Of a stretch of DNA of 64,000 nt, positions 43,392 through 52,747 are shown one piece after another. The stretch is from Pseudonocardia alaniniphila (GTDB taxonomy: Bacteria > Actinomycetota > Actinomycetes > Mycobacteriales > Pseudonocardiaceae). Below the pieces are notes generated by a model. The model worked only from the letters and a program-made list of their open reading frames with translations. It was not told the origin of the DNA and made no database searches. The stretch is taken from positions 1 through 64,000 of the forward strand of contig NZ_JAKXMK010000009.1 in assembly GCF_022524485.1 (NCBI RefSeq), read 5' to 3'. The translations under genes and the position numbers were made by a program. The first letter of the stretch is position 1; every line of letters begins with the position of its first letter.

Positions 43392-44342
43392 CTACTGGTC
43401 AACGGCGGCGAGCGCGCGGCGTGTTGCGTCGCGGAGCGTGGAGACACTGCGGTCGAGGGCAGCCCGTTCCTCCGGGGTCATCCGCGGCTGGTGCATCTCG
43501 ATGACACCACCGGCGCCGAGCACGCTGACCAAGGACAGGGTGACGTCGAAGCCGGGGTTGTAAGCGGCCACCGGGAGGGCAGCGCGTTCGTCCCGCAGCA
43601 CCGCCTCGGCGAGACGCGCGGAGACGGCCCCGATGCCGTACTGGCTGGCCCCGGTGCCCTCGATGATCGTGATGTTCGCGTAGCGGATGCTCTCCTCGAC
43701 CTCCGCGCGCACCGCGTCCAGCGGCTGCTCGCCGTCGTCGAGCAGGTCGAGGACGGGGATGCCGCCCATCTCGGCCGACGACCACAGCAGAACCTCGGAT
43801 GTGCCGTGTTCACCGACCACCATCGCGTGGACGTCCAACGGCCGAACCCGCAGCCGATCGGCCAGGTGCACGCGGAAGCGCAGGCTGTCGATCAACGTGC
43901 CGGTGGAGAAGACCCGGTCGTGGCGGGCCAGGTGGCGGGTGAGATCCGCGAGCGGGTCCGGTGGGTCGGTGACCACCATCAACACCGCGTGTGGTGCGAC
44001 CGCGACGATCCGCGGCACGACGTCGGCGTAGACCTTCGCGTTGGTGTCCAGCAGGCGCAGGCGGCCCTGCGGATCGGAGCGATCGGTCGCGCCACCGGTC
44101 TTCTCGTTCACTCCGGCCGTGATGATCACCAACGCGGCGTCGTCGAGGTCCTGATATCCACCCGCGCGCACGTCCACCACGGGCGACAGTGGGGCGGCGT
44201 AGCGCATGTCGGTGGCCACGCCGGCGGCCCGCTCAGCGGCCTTGTCGACCAGCACGATCTCCCGGCACATCCCGCCGCGTTCGACCAGCGACAACACCGT
44301 CGCCGCTCCGACCGCACCCGCTCCGACCACACCGACCTTCAC
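43392..44342 (-). CDS. L-lactate dehydrogenase-like NAD enzyme
   Basis: A 316-residue member of the lactate/malate dehydrogenase family. The NAD motif VGVVGAGAVGAATVLSL opens the protein. DSLRFR in GTLIDSLRFRVHLA carries the catalytic aspartate and the substrate-binding arginine, and VVGEHGTSEVLLWSS carries the proton-acceptor histidine. The position after EHG is Thr where Asp is usual. The active-site loop is longer and unusual (GGATDRSDPQGRL), so the substrate may not be lactate. GTG 44342 is chosen as the start from the GGGAGGAG upstream; ATG 44393 is an alternative. It lies upstream of, and co-directional with, the transporter operon. L-lactate formation is a known end of some rhamnose pathways. 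Confidence 0.82.
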   Translation of the reverse strand: MKVGVVGAGAVGAATVLSLVERGGMCREIVLVDKAAERAAGVATDMRYAAPLSPVVDVRAGGYQDLDDAALVIITAGVNEKTGGATDRSDPQGRLRLLDTNAKVYADVVPRIVAVAPHAVLMVVTDPPDPLADLTRHLARHDRVFSTGTLIDSLRFRVHLADRLRVRPLDVHAMVVGEHGTSEVLLWSSAEMGGIPVLDLLDDGEQPLDAVRAEVEESIRYANITIIEGTGASQYGIGAVSARLAEAVLRDERAALPVAAYNPGFDVTLSLVSVLGAGGVIEMHQPRMTPEERAALDRSVSTLRDATRRALAAVDQ

Positions 44343-44467
44343 AGCAACACGCTCCTCCCGGATCCGGACCCGCCTCTCGAAGGCTGTACCCACATCAGCG
44401 GTGGCGCCTCACCCGTCGATGAGGACTGCGTGAACCCAGATCCTGTGGCGGCGTCCAGCGTGGACAC

Positions 44468-45328
44468 ATGCGGTGCCGGCCCCGGCAGGATGAGCGGGTG
44501 ATCGACGCGCTCCGTGCCATCGACGAGCCACTGGGCCGTGACCAGTACCTGGTCGTGTCAACGCACGCGTGGGCGATGAGATCGCACAGTTTCCTGCGAG
44601 GTCGATCCGGCACACCCACCGTCCGGTACATGCTGTTGGAGGAGCTGCGCACCGACCGATGGGTGCCGGGAGAGCCGAGCCGAGACTGGATCAGCGAGCA
44701 GCGCCGCACCGGGCGGCGATGGTGGCTCCTCGGGTCCGAAGAGGAAGCCTGCGCCGACGGGATCGACCTCGACCACCAGGACCACGCCGGCAGTGTCCGC
44801 GCGCCCTACGGCGATTTCCTTGCCCAGCGCGAGAATCGGCGACCGGGCCCGCGTCCTGGCAGCTGGCGCGCCCCCAGCCCGGACTTCCTTGCCGCGCTAC
44901 CCCGCGATCCCGATCAGCTCCTTGCCCGACTCGAGACCGACCACCCACTTACCCGCTTCTCACATCCGCTGACGCGCGTGGCCGATGCGCTGCGCAGCTG
45001 CCTGTTTCCCGCCGACCTCCGCACCGCGCTCTATCGCGGTCTGCTTCAGCTCCCCGAGATCGGCATCGACGAGCACACCGTCGACCTCGACGGTCGCCAC
45101 TGCGTCGCATTGGCCTGCGACATCGGGGCCCGAACCCGTGAGCTGTTGATCGATCCGGCCACCGGACAGTACGCCGGTAAGCGCGAGACGGCCGGCAACG
45201 ACCCGCTGTGGCCGGTCGCACCCGGCACCGTCGTCACGTCGAGCGCCACCCTTACCGCGATCACTGACAGACCCGGCGAGCTTCCCGAACACCTCGCCGA
45301 GCACACGCGCGATGGAGTCCCGACCTGA
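44468..45328 (+). CDS. CU044_5270-type protein without its membrane segment
   Basis: A 286-residue protein resembling the C-terminal, extracytoplasmic part of the actinobacterial CU044_5270 family. Recognisable features are QYLVVSTHAWAM, the RTGRRWWLLGSEEEA strand, PRDPDQLLARLETD, LFPADLRTALYRGLLQLPEI and TRELLIDPATGQYAGKRE. Full-length relatives start with a cytoplasmic stretch and a transmembrane helix, often next to an ECF sigma gene; here both the helix and the sigma partner are missing. It may be an N-terminally truncated gene. GTG 44498 is an alternative start. Confidence 0.6.
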   Translation: MRCRPRQDERVIDALRAIDEPLGRDQYLVVSTHAWAMRSHSFLRGRSGTPTVRYMLLEELRTDRWVPGEPSRDWISEQRRTGRRWWLLGSEEEACADGIDLDHQDHAGSVRAPYGDFLAQRENRRPGPRPGSWRAPSPDFLAALPRDPDQLLARLETDHPLTRFSHPLTRVADALRSCLFPADLRTALYRGLLQLPEIGIDEHTVDLDGRHCVALACDIGARTRELLIDPATGQYAGKRETAGNDPLWPVAPGTVVTSSATLTAITDRPGELPEHLAEHTRDGVPT

Positions 45329-45391
45329 CCCTGACCCTCCGTCGTCGCCGCGGAGCGGGCACTACGCTCACCTCATGGTCGGCTGGTCCAC

Positions 45392-46630
45392 ATGACGGAC
45401 CAGACCGTGCCGCTGCGGCGCCATCGCGGGTTCCGCCGCTTCTGGGCCGCCTCCACGATCTCCGACGGTGGCACCTACATCAGCGTCTTCGCCGTCGGTG
45501 TGCTCATCGTCGCCGACCTCGGGGGCACGGCCACCGACGTCGGAATCGTCCGAGGCGCGGGCGTGGTCCCCTACCTCGCGGTGGGGCTGTTCGCGGGCGT
45601 GCTGGCCGATCGCGTCCGCCGCAAACCGCTGCTGGTCGGCACGGACCTCGGCCGCGCGGTCGTGCTGGCCGGGGTGCCCCTGCTCGCCGCCACCGGCCAC
45701 CTGAACGTTCCGGTGCTCGCCGCGCTGATGGTGCTGTTCGGTCTGCTGTCGGTGCTGAACGCCGCCGCCCACCAGTCCTTCCTGCCGCGCCTGCTGCCGC
45801 GTGAACTCCTGCCGCGTGCCAATGCCCGCCTCCTGCAGAGCGACGCGGTGGCCCAGACGGCCGGCCCGTTGCTCGGCGGCGGTCTGGTGGCCGCGATCGG
45901 AGCACCGCTCACCGTGCTCGTCGACGCCGTGAGCTACGCGCTGTCGGGCCTGCTCATCGCCGCCGTTCCCGTGCGCGACCCGGCACCGCGACCCACCGCC
46001 ACGTCGGTTCTCGCCGAGCTGCGCGAGGGCGCGAGTTGGGTCTACCGGCACCCCACACTGCGACCGCTCGCGCTCTCCACGCACGGCTGGTTCCTGTTCA
46101 ACGCCGTGTTCGTCACGGTCTACGTGCCCTACGCCTACCTGGGGCTGGGCATCGGCGCGACGGGCCTGGGCGTCACGTTCGCCCTGGCCGGGGTCGGCGC
46201 TCTGCTCGGCAGTTCCGCGTCGGAGGTGCTCGGCCGCCGGGTCGGTATCCCCGGGACGATCGTGGGTTCCCGCGTGCTCGAGGCCGGCGGGATCGCGGTC
46301 GTCGCCGCCGCGGCGGCGGGCCAGTTCGTGTACGGACTGGGATTCGGAGCCGAAGGACCGATCGAGCTCGCTTACCGGCAGGCCGTCACGCCGGATCGGC
46401 TGCAGGGCCGGACGAACGCCACGATGCGCTCGCTCAACCGCGCCGTCGTCGTGGTCGGCGCCCCGCTGGGCGGGTTGCTGGCCGACGCCGCTGGTCCAGG
46501 ACCCGCGCTCTGGCTCAGTGCCTCCGGCATCGCCACCGCGGCGCTCCTGCTGGCCGTCTCCGGCTTCCGCACAGCGCGCCACGACGACCAGCCACCAGCC
46601 GAGAGCGCACCGAGCGCTCAGTCCGAGTGA
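45392..46630 (+). CDS. MFS transporter, DHA3 type
   Basis: A 412-residue exporter with about 12 hydrophobic helices. The opening RRFWAASTISDGGTYISVFAV and LFAGVLADRVRRKPLLVGTDLGRA (loop motif A) are characteristic of the MFS_3/MefA-like group, and FLPRLLPRELLPRANARLLQSDA is a conserved cytoplasmic stretch. It probably expels an antibiotic-like compound. ATG 45392 has no strong ribosome site. Its last 13 bases overlap the 3' end of the convergent TetR gene. Confidence 0.87.
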   Translation: MTDQTVPLRRHRGFRRFWAASTISDGGTYISVFAVGVLIVADLGGTATDVGIVRGAGVVPYLAVGLFAGVLADRVRRKPLLVGTDLGRAVVLAGVPLLAATGHLNVPVLAALMVLFGLLSVLNAAAHQSFLPRLLPRELLPRANARLLQSDAVAQTAGPLLGGGLVAAIGAPLTVLVDAVSYALSGLLIAAVPVRDPAPRPTATSVLAELREGASWVYRHPTLRPLALSTHGWFLFNAVFVTVYVPYAYLGLGIGATGLGVTFALAGVGALLGSSASEVLGRRVGIPGTIVGSRVLEAGGIAVVAAAAAGQFVYGLGFGAEGPIELAYRQAVTPDRLQGRTNATMRSLNRAVVVVGAPLGGLLADAAGPGPALWLSASGIATAALLLAVSGFRTARHDDQPPAESAPSAQSE

Positions 46631-47196
46631 TCGCACATACCGCGCCACAGCAGGTCGGTGAGACACGCGGTCTGGCCCTTCCAGTCGCCGCTGCGGTCGA
46701 GGTACAGGAGGCCGCCCAGGCCGCGAAGGACGGTTTCGGGGTGGAGGTCGGCACGAACCGTTCCGGCTTCGACGTTGGCCTTCAACAGCGTGGCGACCGC
46801 GTCGACCAGGGTCTCGTAGGTGCTCGCGGGCAGTTCTCCGTGGGATGGCGTGGCGGCGCGCAGCGCGTTGGCCAGGCCTCGCTTGGTCATGAGGAAATGG
46901 GCCAGGTGTTCGGTCGTCCATGTGCGGAACGCCTGTTCGGGGGTGTGGGTCTCGAGCAGGCTCGGCACGACGTCGACGAGATGTTGTACCTCGCGCTGGT
47001 AGACCGCCAGGATCAGCGACTCTGGGGTGGGGAAGTGCCGGTACACCGTGCCGACCCCCACCTCGGCCTTCTTCGCGATGGCGTTGAAGGACACCTGGTC
47101 CGAGTTGCGCAGTGACTCGGCGGCGGCGGCGAGGATGCGTTCGTGGTTGCGCCGGGTGTCCGCGCGTCGGGGACTGACCGATCCCGTCGTCGTCAT
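46618..47196 (-). CDS. TetR-family transcriptional repressor
   Basis: A 192-residue TetR protein. The N-terminal HTH is at about residues 12-60 (RRNHERILAAAAESL, SFNAIAKKAEVGVGTVYRHFPTPESLI), and the ligand domain is helical. ATG 47196 is preceded by GGGGGAG; the frame upstream is not homologous. A double palindrome of the kind used by TetR proteins lies in the 226-base gap to the divergent molybdenum hydroxylase operon, so this repressor probably controls that operon and itself. It overlaps the convergent MFS gene at the 3' end. Confidence 0.88.
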   Translation of the reverse strand: MTTTGSVSPRRADTRRNHERILAAAAESLRNSDQVSFNAIAKKAEVGVGTVYRHFPTPESLILAVYQREVQHLVDVVPSLLETHTPEQAFRTWTTEHLAHFLMTKRGLANALRAATPSHGELPASTYETLVDAVATLLKANVEAGTVRADLHPETVLRGLGGLLYLDRSGDWKGQTACLTDLLWRGMCDHSD

Positions 47197-47283
47197 CGTC
47201 TCCCCCGGGTCGTTCGCCTCGTTCGTCCAAAATGTAAGCAGCACGTCCTGGATCTGGGTAGCTCCCGCGTGCCCTCGTTGCGA

Positions 47284-47301
47284 AGCGGATCATAATCCGC
47301 T
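47284..47301. promoter_or_regulatory. TetR operator candidate 1
   Basis: Perfect 7-bp arms AGCGGAT and ATCCGCT around CATA, in the divergent region between the TetR gene and the molybdenum hydroxylase operon. The AGCGGA...TCCGCT pattern is common for TetR-family sites. Confidence 0.7.
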
Positions 47302-47316
47302 AGCTTGGACGGCTGA

Positions 47317-47334
47317 AGCGGACGAGCATCCGTT
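47317..47334. promoter_or_regulatory. TetR operator candidate 2
   Basis: A degenerate second copy, AGCGGAC then ATCCGTT around GAGC, centred 33 bases from candidate 1 (about three helical turns). Two same-phase sites would allow cooperative binding. Confidence 0.5.
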
Positions 47335-47422
47335 TCAGTGTCGCGGAGGCTCGACGTAGCCGCCACCGCGACCCGTGCCGTCATGGCTTCCAACATGGAC
47401 GATCTGGGGAAACGAAGGTCCA

Positions 47423-47875
47423 GTGGACATCTCACTCGAAGTCAACGGCAAGGTAGAACAACTGAGTATCGATCCCGGTGTGACGTTGCTGGACACGTTG
47501 CGCGAACGGCTCGACATAACCGGTCCGAAGAAGGGGTGCGACCGAGGACAATGCGGCGCCTGCACCGTGCACGTCGGCGGCAGGCCCGTGCTCTCGTGCC
47601 TGACCCTGGCCGGCACCGTGAAGCAGCCGGTGACGACGGTGGAAGGACTCTCCGACGGGGATCGGTTGCACCCGGTCCAGCAGGCGTTCCTCGACCAGGA
47701 CGCCCTGCAGTGCGGGTTCTGCACCCCCGGGCAGGTCATGTCGGCAGTCGCCGCGGTCAAGGATGGTGTCGAGGACGTGAGGGAGTTCATGTCCGGCAAC
47801 ATCTGCCGCTGCTCTGCCTACCCGAACATCATCGCGGCGATCGAACAGGCGAGGCACGCCGATGCGTCCCTTTGA
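47423..47875 (+). CDS. Molybdenum hydroxylase, 2Fe-2S subunit (PaoA/YagT-like)
   Basis: A 150-residue subunit with two 2Fe-2S clusters. The plant-ferredoxin-like cluster is bound by [13 protein letters not shown] plus the cysteine in VLSCLTLAG; the second cluster by [10 protein letters not shown] and [11 protein letters not shown] 47423 fits the family opening (ISLEVNGK) and a GAAGG site. It lacks the Tat signal present in E. coli PaoA, so the enzyme is predicted to be cytoplasmic. It overlaps the next gene by 14 bases, and the three subunits form one operon. Confidence 0.92.
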   Translation: MDISLEVNGKVEQLSIDPGVTLLDTLRERLDITGPKKGCDRGQCGACTVHVGGRPVLSCLTLAGTVKQPVTTVEGLSDGDRLHPVQQAFLDQDALQCGFCTPGQVMSAVAAVKDGVEDVREFMSGNICRCSAYPNIIAAIEQARHADASL

Positions 47876-48821
47876 ACTCACAGCACCGGCCACCGTCGAG
47901 GACGCCCTCGCGTCACCCGGCACGTTCCTGGCCGGTGGCACCACCCTCGTCGACCTGATGAAGCTCAACGTCCTGACGCCACAGCATGTCCTGGACATCA
48001 ACGAGCTGCCGTTGCGAGGCATCGACACCAGCGACGGGCTGCGGATCGGCGCACTGGAGCGGATGAGCGACATCGCCGTCCACCCCGGCGTGTACCCCGC
48101 GATCTCGCGCGCCTTGCTGCTGAGCGCTTCCCAGCAGCTCAGGAACATGGCCAGCATCGGCGGAAACCTGCTGCAGCGCACCCGCTGCACGTACTTCCGT
48201 GACGTCGCCACACCGTGCAACAGGCGGGATCCCGGCAGCGGCTGCCCCGCGATCTCGGGAGCCAACCGGATGCACGCCGTGCTGGGCACGAGCGACTCGT
48301 GCGTGGCGACCCACGCCAGCGACGTGGCAGTCGCCCTCGTCGCGCTGGGAGCGGAGGTCCGCCTGGTCAGCAAGACGGGAAGCCGCACCGTCGGGCTGAG
48401 CGACTTCTATCGCGTTCCGGGCGACTCGCCCGAGGTGGAGAACGACCTGCGCCCCGGAGAGCTGATCGCCGAGGTCCTGGTACCGCGGCTGGACTGGGCG
48501 TCACATTCGACGTACGTCAAGGTCCGGGATCGGCAGTCCTACGAGTTCGCGCTGTGCTCCGCCGCGGTTGCGCTCGACATCCAGGGCTCGCAGATCGTCG
48601 ACGCCCGGGTGGCGGTCGGCGGCGTGGCGACCGTGCCGTGGCGGCTCACCGCGGTCGAAGAGGCCTTGCGCGGCGCGCCCGCGACCCCGACGGCCTTCGA
48701 GGCCGCCGCGTCGGTGGCGGCCGACGGTGCCAGGCCGTTGGCCGAGAACGAGTTCAAGGTGTCGTTGCTGAAGCGGACCGTCGTCCGCGCACTGCTCGAA
48801 CTGACCGAGGGGAGCCGTTGA
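47862..48821 (+). CDS. Molybdenum hydroxylase, FAD subunit with extra 4Fe-4S loop (PaoB/YagS-like)
   Basis: A 319-residue FAD subunit. The flavin motifs are [14 protein letters not shown] and [13 protein letters not shown]. After these comes a cysteine-rich insertion, [21 protein letters not shown], matching the loop that holds a 4Fe-4S cluster in PaoB/YagS and 4-hydroxybenzoyl-CoA reductase beta subunits but absent from ordinary xanthine dehydrogenase. The cysteines are all retained. The C-terminal domain has the usual CO-dehydrogenase flavoprotein end. It overlaps the upstream gene by 14 bases and the downstream gene by 1. Confidence 0.92.
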   Translation: MRPFELTAPATVEDALASPGTFLAGGTTLVDLMKLNVLTPQHVLDINELPLRGIDTSDGLRIGALERMSDIAVHPGVYPAISRALLLSASQQLRNMASIGGNLLQRTRCTYFRDVATPCNRRDPGSGCPAISGANRMHAVLGTSDSCVATHASDVAVALVALGAEVRLVSKTGSRTVGLSDFYRVPGDSPEVENDLRPGELIAEVLVPRLDWASHSTYVKVRDRQSYEFALCSAAVALDIQGSQIVDARVAVGGVATVPWRLTAVEEALRGAPATPTAFEAAASVAADGARPLAENEFKVSLLKRTVVRALLELTEGSR

Positions 48822-50995
48822 TGGTCAGCCGGTTGGACGGGCCGCTGAAAGTCACCGGCCAGGCCAGGTATGGGGCGGACCACAACTTCCCCGGCCTGGC
48901 CTACGGATACATCGTGCTCAGCACGATCGCCCACGGCGAGATCGAGGCCATGAACACCACGGCGGCGAAGAGCGCGCCCGGTGTGATCGGCGTGTACTCG
49001 CCGTTCGACCCGCTCGAGCTGCATACGCCGAACTCCCCGGTCTTCGGCGAGACCTGGGTTCCCCTGCAGGACAGGGAAGTCACGTACTACGGCCAGCCGA
49101 TCGGCTTCGTGGTGGCGGAGACCTTCGAACAGGCGCGGGACGCGGCGATGCTCGTCGAGGTCACCTACCAGCCGCGGCCGGCCCTGACCTCGCTGGAGGA
49201 CGGCCTCGCCTCGGCCGAGGACGCGCCGCCTGCCTTCGACGGTTCACCTCAGACCCACACGGTTCTCGCCCCCGGCGTCGAGTCCATCGAGGACGCGCTG
49301 GCGGCGAGTCCGGTGGTGGTCGAGGCGACGTACAGCACCGCGACCCAGAACCACGCCGCGATGGAGCCGCACTCGGCGGTCGCGGTATGGGAGTCCGGGC
49401 AACTGACCGTCTACAGCGGAAACCAGGGGTCGGATCTGCAGGCGGCGGAGCTGACCGCTGCGCTGGCCCTCGATCCGTCGTCGGTCCACGCGCTGAACCC
49501 GTTCGTCGGCGGGGCGTTCGGCGGCAAGGGCCGCACGTCCGCGCCCGCGTTCCTGGCGGCAGCAGCAGCCAGGGCCCTCGATCGGCCGATCAAGGCCGCG
49601 CTCACCCGGGAGCAGGTCTTCACCGCGACCGCGGGCCGCGCCGCGACCGTGCAGAAGATCGCCCTCGGCGCGGACACGAACGGCACGCTGATCGCGGTGC
49701 GTCACGACTCGTGGTGCAGCACGGCGGCGGACCGGTCGTTCGTCGAGCCGACGTCGCACGGCACCTCGCGGGAGTGGTACGCCACCCCGAACCTGGCCAT
49801 CAGCCAGAAGATGGTGCCGCTGAACATCCCGCCGACCACGTTCATGCGGGCGCCGGGCGAGGCACCCGGGTCCTTCGCGTTGGAGAGCGCGATCGACGAG
49901 CTGGCGGTCGCACTGAACATGGACCCGATCGAGCTGCGCCTCCGGAACGACTCGACCGCGCCGCCTGGCAAGGACCTGCAGTGGTCGAGCAAGCATCTCG
50001 ACGAGTGCTTCCGCGTCGGCGCGGCCCGGTTCGGGTGGGCGAACCGCACGCCGCACGGCCGCACCGACGGCGACTGGCTCGTGGGTCTCGGCACGGCCAC
50101 CGCGATGTTCCCTGCCTTGCGGTTCCCGGCCTCGGTCGAGGTCAGGCTGCAGGCCGACGACACTGCCGTGGTCGCGACCAGCGGGGCGGATCCGGGTACC
50201 GGCCTGCTGACCGTGCTTTCGCTGGTGGGAGCGGAATCGCTGGACATCCCGTCGGACCGGATCACGCCGCGGCTGGGCGACTCGGCGTTGCCGCCCGGTG
50301 GCATGTCCGGCGGCTCGACCGCTACGGCGAGCGCGGGTTCGGCCATCATGATCGCTGCGGTCAAGGTGATCGACGACCTGCTGGCCGTGGCGTCGTCTCC
50401 CGGTGCGCCGTTCGACGGTGTGGAGGTCTCGTACACGGACGGTCGCGTGCTCGGGGGCGGCCGGTCGATGACGTTCGGTGAGGTGCTGCGGGCCGTGGGC
50501 CGCCCGTCGATCTCCGCCATCGGCTCGTCGGCGCCCGGCGAGGAGCTGACCAAGCACTCGTTCAGCTCGTTCGGTGCGCAGTTCTGCGAGGTCCGCGTCC
50601 ACAAGTGGACGCGCGAGGCCCGGGTGTCGCGCATGCTCGGCGTGTTCGACGCCGGCCGGATCATCAACGACAAGACGGCCCGCAGCCAGATCATGGGCGG
50701 CATGATCTGGGGCGTGTCCGCCGCGCTGCACGAGGGCATGGAGATCGAGGGGAACGGCCGGCTGGCCAACGGTGACTTCGCGGGCTACCTGCTCCCGGTG
50801 AACGCGGACATCCCTGAGGTCGACGTCCATTTCGTCCAGTACCCGGACACGCTGCACAACGCCGTCGGCGCGAAGGGCGTGGGCGAGATCGGCACGGTCG
50901 GTATGGCAGCAGCTGTTGCCAACGCCATCTACAACGCCACCGGTGTCCGCGTCCGTCACATTCCCATCGTGATCGAGGACCTCTTGGTCGAGTGA
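48821..50995 (+). CDS. Molybdenum hydroxylase, large molybdopterin subunit (PaoC/YagR-like)
   Basis: A 724-residue catalytic subunit binding the molybdenum cofactor. Family blocks are the opening VSRLDGPLKVTGQARYGAD, NPFVGGAFGGKGRTS, FMRAPGEAPGSFALESAIDELA, and near the C-terminus GAKGVGEIGTVG, whose glutamate is the conserved base. By similarity to PaoABC the enzyme should oxidise aldehydes, probably aromatic, to acids. A molybdenum cofactor maturase such as PaoD/XdhC is not adjacent. The ATG at 48821 shares one base with the upstream stop codon. A strong terminator follows. Confidence 0.92.
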   Translation: MVSRLDGPLKVTGQARYGADHNFPGLAYGYIVLSTIAHGEIEAMNTTAAKSAPGVIGVYSPFDPLELHTPNSPVFGETWVPLQDREVTYYGQPIGFVVAETFEQARDAAMLVEVTYQPRPALTSLEDGLASAEDAPPAFDGSPQTHTVLAPGVESIEDALAASPVVVEATYSTATQNHAAMEPHSAVAVWESGQLTVYSGNQGSDLQAAELTAALALDPSSVHALNPFVGGAFGGKGRTSAPAFLAAAAARALDRPIKAALTREQVFTATAGRAATVQKIALGADTNGTLIAVRHDSWCSTAADRSFVEPTSHGTSREWYATPNLAISQKMVPLNIPPTTFMRAPGEAPGSFALESAIDELAVALNMDPIELRLRNDSTAPPGKDLQWSSKHLDECFRVGAARFGWANRTPHGRTDGDWLVGLGTATAMFPALRFPASVEVRLQADDTAVVATSGADPGTGLLTVLSLVGAESLDIPSDRITPRLGDSALPPGGMSGGSTATASAGSAIMIAAVKVIDDLLAVASSPGAPFDGVEVSYTDGRVLGGGRSMTFGEVLRAVGRPSISAIGSSAPGEELTKHSFSSFGAQFCEVRVHKWTREARVSRMLGVFDAGRIINDKTARSQIMGGMIWGVSAALHEGMEIEGNGRLANGDFAGYLLPVNADIPEVDVHFVQYPDTLHNAVGAKGVGEIGTVGMAAAVANAIYNATGVRVRHIPIVIEDLLVE

Positions 50996-51034
50996 CGCCT
51001 GGGGCCGGCACCTGCGCGTGCCGTCCCGACTGCA

Positions 51035-51071
51035 CGATGGGCGGTTCCCCGCGCCGGGGAGCCGCCCATCG
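51035..51071. terminator. Strong bidirectional terminator hairpin
   Basis: A 16-bp stem with one G-T pair: the left arm at 51035-51050 starts CGATGGGCGG, the loop is GCGCC, and the right arm at 51056-51071 ends CCGCCCATCG. It lies 40 bases after the hydroxylase stop and 24 bases before the stop of the convergent synthetase gene, so it can stop transcripts from both sides. Confidence 0.85.
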
Positions 51072-51095
51072 GCATTCCTGCGGATACTGTCCACG

Positions 51096-52652
51096 TCATG
51101 TCGGCTGCGCGGCGAGCAACCGGCGGAGGATCTTCCCGTTCGCCGACTTCGGGATCGTGTCGACGAACTCGACACTGCGTACCTTCTTGTAGGGCGCGAC
51201 CCGTTCGGCGACCCAGGCCATCAGCGTTCCCGCGTCGATCGGCCCGGAGGTGACCACGAAAGCTCGGGGAGCCTCGCCGCCTTCGCGGTGCGGAACGCCG
51301 ATCACAGCGACGTCGAGCACATCGGGGTGGGTGAGCAGCAGCGCCTCGAGTTCCGCGGGTGCGACCTGGAAGCCCTTGTACTTGATGAGCTCCTTGAGCC
51401 GGTCGACGACCCAGTAGAGCCCTGCGTCGTCGATCCGCACGAGATCCCCGGTGCGGAGCCATCCACCCTCGACGACCGTCGCAGCGGTCGCCCCGGGATC
51501 GTCCAGGTACCCGGCCATCACCTGCGGACCGCGGACCCACATCTCGCCGGGCTCACCGGTCGCGACGTCTGCACCGGTTTCCGGGTCCACCACGCGGGCC
51601 TCCGTCGAGGGCACCAACCGACCTACCGAGCCGGCCGGGATGGTGGCGAACTCCGCGTCGGGCACCATGTTCGTGGTCGGACTGGCCTCGGTCATGCCAT
51701 AGCCCTGACGGATCGGGAATCCCAGCCGGGCCTCAGCCCGCCTGGTGAGATCGACATCGAGTGGCGCCGCACCACAGAGGCCGAACCGGACAGAGGAAAG
51801 ATCGTAGTCGTCGACAACGGATGCGGTGGCCAGATCCAGCACCATCGGCGGCACCAGATAGGCCCGGGTGACGCGGTGGTTCTGCAGCATCTGCAGATAT
51901 GCCTCGAGCTGGTAGCGCGCGAGCGTCACGGCCGTCGCGCCGGCTCGCAGCGCCGCATTCAGGACGATCGTGAAGCCGACGGCGTGGAAGAAGGGCAACG
52001 CTGCGGCCAGTACGTCGTTCTCGGTGACTCGCCAGCCGGCGCTGGTCTGCGCGATGTTGGCCACCAGATTGCGGTGGGTGAGCATGACGCCCTTGGACAG
52101 GCCCGTCGTGCCGCTGGAGAACGGCAGCACGGCGAGCGAGCTGCTCGGATCCAACGCCGGGCGAGGAGGGTCGCCCTTCTCCGTCAGTAGCTCGGAGAAC
52201 GGACGGAAGCCATCGGCCTCGCCGAGCACGAGTCGGTGCGTGATCCCGACGGCGTCGGCTGCCACTCCCGCATGAGCCGATGCCTGCTCGGAGGCGATGA
52301 CTGCCACGGCCTTCGATGCGAGAAACTGCTTGGTCAGCTCGTCGGTCGTCAGGGCCGGGTTCATCGGCGTGACTGCCGCGCCGGCGGCGAGCGCCGCGAA
52401 CGACCCGAGTGCGTAGTGCGGCTGGTTGTGACTGATCAGCGCGACCACGTCGCCGGGACCGATACCCATCTGAGACAGGGCACTCGCGGCTGAGTCGACG
52501 CCCTCAGCGAGCTCGCGGTAGGTCAGCCGTTCGCCGGACGTCGCATCGACCAGTGCCGTCCGCTCCCGGTGCTTGCGGGCCTGCCCGAGTACGTACTCGG
52601 GCAGCGTCACGTCGGGGATCTCGACGTCGGGCAGCGGACTGTGGTCAATCAT
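51096..52652 (-). CDS. Acyl-CoA synthetase (4-coumarate-CoA ligase-like)
   Basis: A 518-residue ANL-superfamily AMP-forming ligase. The phosphate loop is PFSSGTTGLSKGVMLTHRN, the adenylate motif QGYGMTEASPTTNMVP, then the WLRTGDLVRIDDAG core hinge and the C-terminal lysine in KSANGKILRRLL. It activates a carboxylic acid, perhaps aromatic, to its CoA thioester. ATG 52652 has GGGGGAA upstream. It faces the aldehyde-oxidising hydroxylase operon; converting the acid product to a CoA ester would be logical, but the link is inferred from position only. Confidence 0.9.
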   Translation of the reverse strand: MIDHSPLPDVEIPDVTLPEYVLGQARKHRERTALVDATSGERLTYRELAEGVDSAASALSQMGIGPGDVVALISHNQPHYALGSFAALAAGAAVTPMNPALTTDELTKQFLASKAVAVIASEQASAHAGVAADAVGITHRLVLGEADGFRPFSELLTEKGDPPRPALDPSSSLAVLPFSSGTTGLSKGVMLTHRNLVANIAQTSAGWRVTENDVLAAALPFFHAVGFTIVLNAALRAGATAVTLARYQLEAYLQMLQNHRVTRAYLVPPMVLDLATASVVDDYDLSSVRFGLCGAAPLDVDLTRRAEARLGFPIRQGYGMTEASPTTNMVPDAEFATIPAGSVGRLVPSTEARVVDPETGADVATGEPGEMWVRGPQVMAGYLDDPGATAATVVEGGWLRTGDLVRIDDAGLYWVVDRLKELIKYKGFQVAPAELEALLLTHPDVLDVAVIGVPHREGGEAPRAFVVTSGPIDAGTLMAWVAERVAPYKKVRSVEFVDTIPKSANGKILRRLLAAQPT

Positions 52653-52747
52653 CGTGATTCCCCCAACGAAACGGTGGCGTGATCATCGGTGGAAATGAAG
52701 GACCGGCTCGCCACTTCGGTGATGATCTGGACGCGGCCCCCTCGGCC

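Noticed and set aside
49244..51175. A 643-codon antisense frame over the molybdenum subunit and terminator
   Set aside because: It runs through the strong terminator hairpin and has shadow composition.
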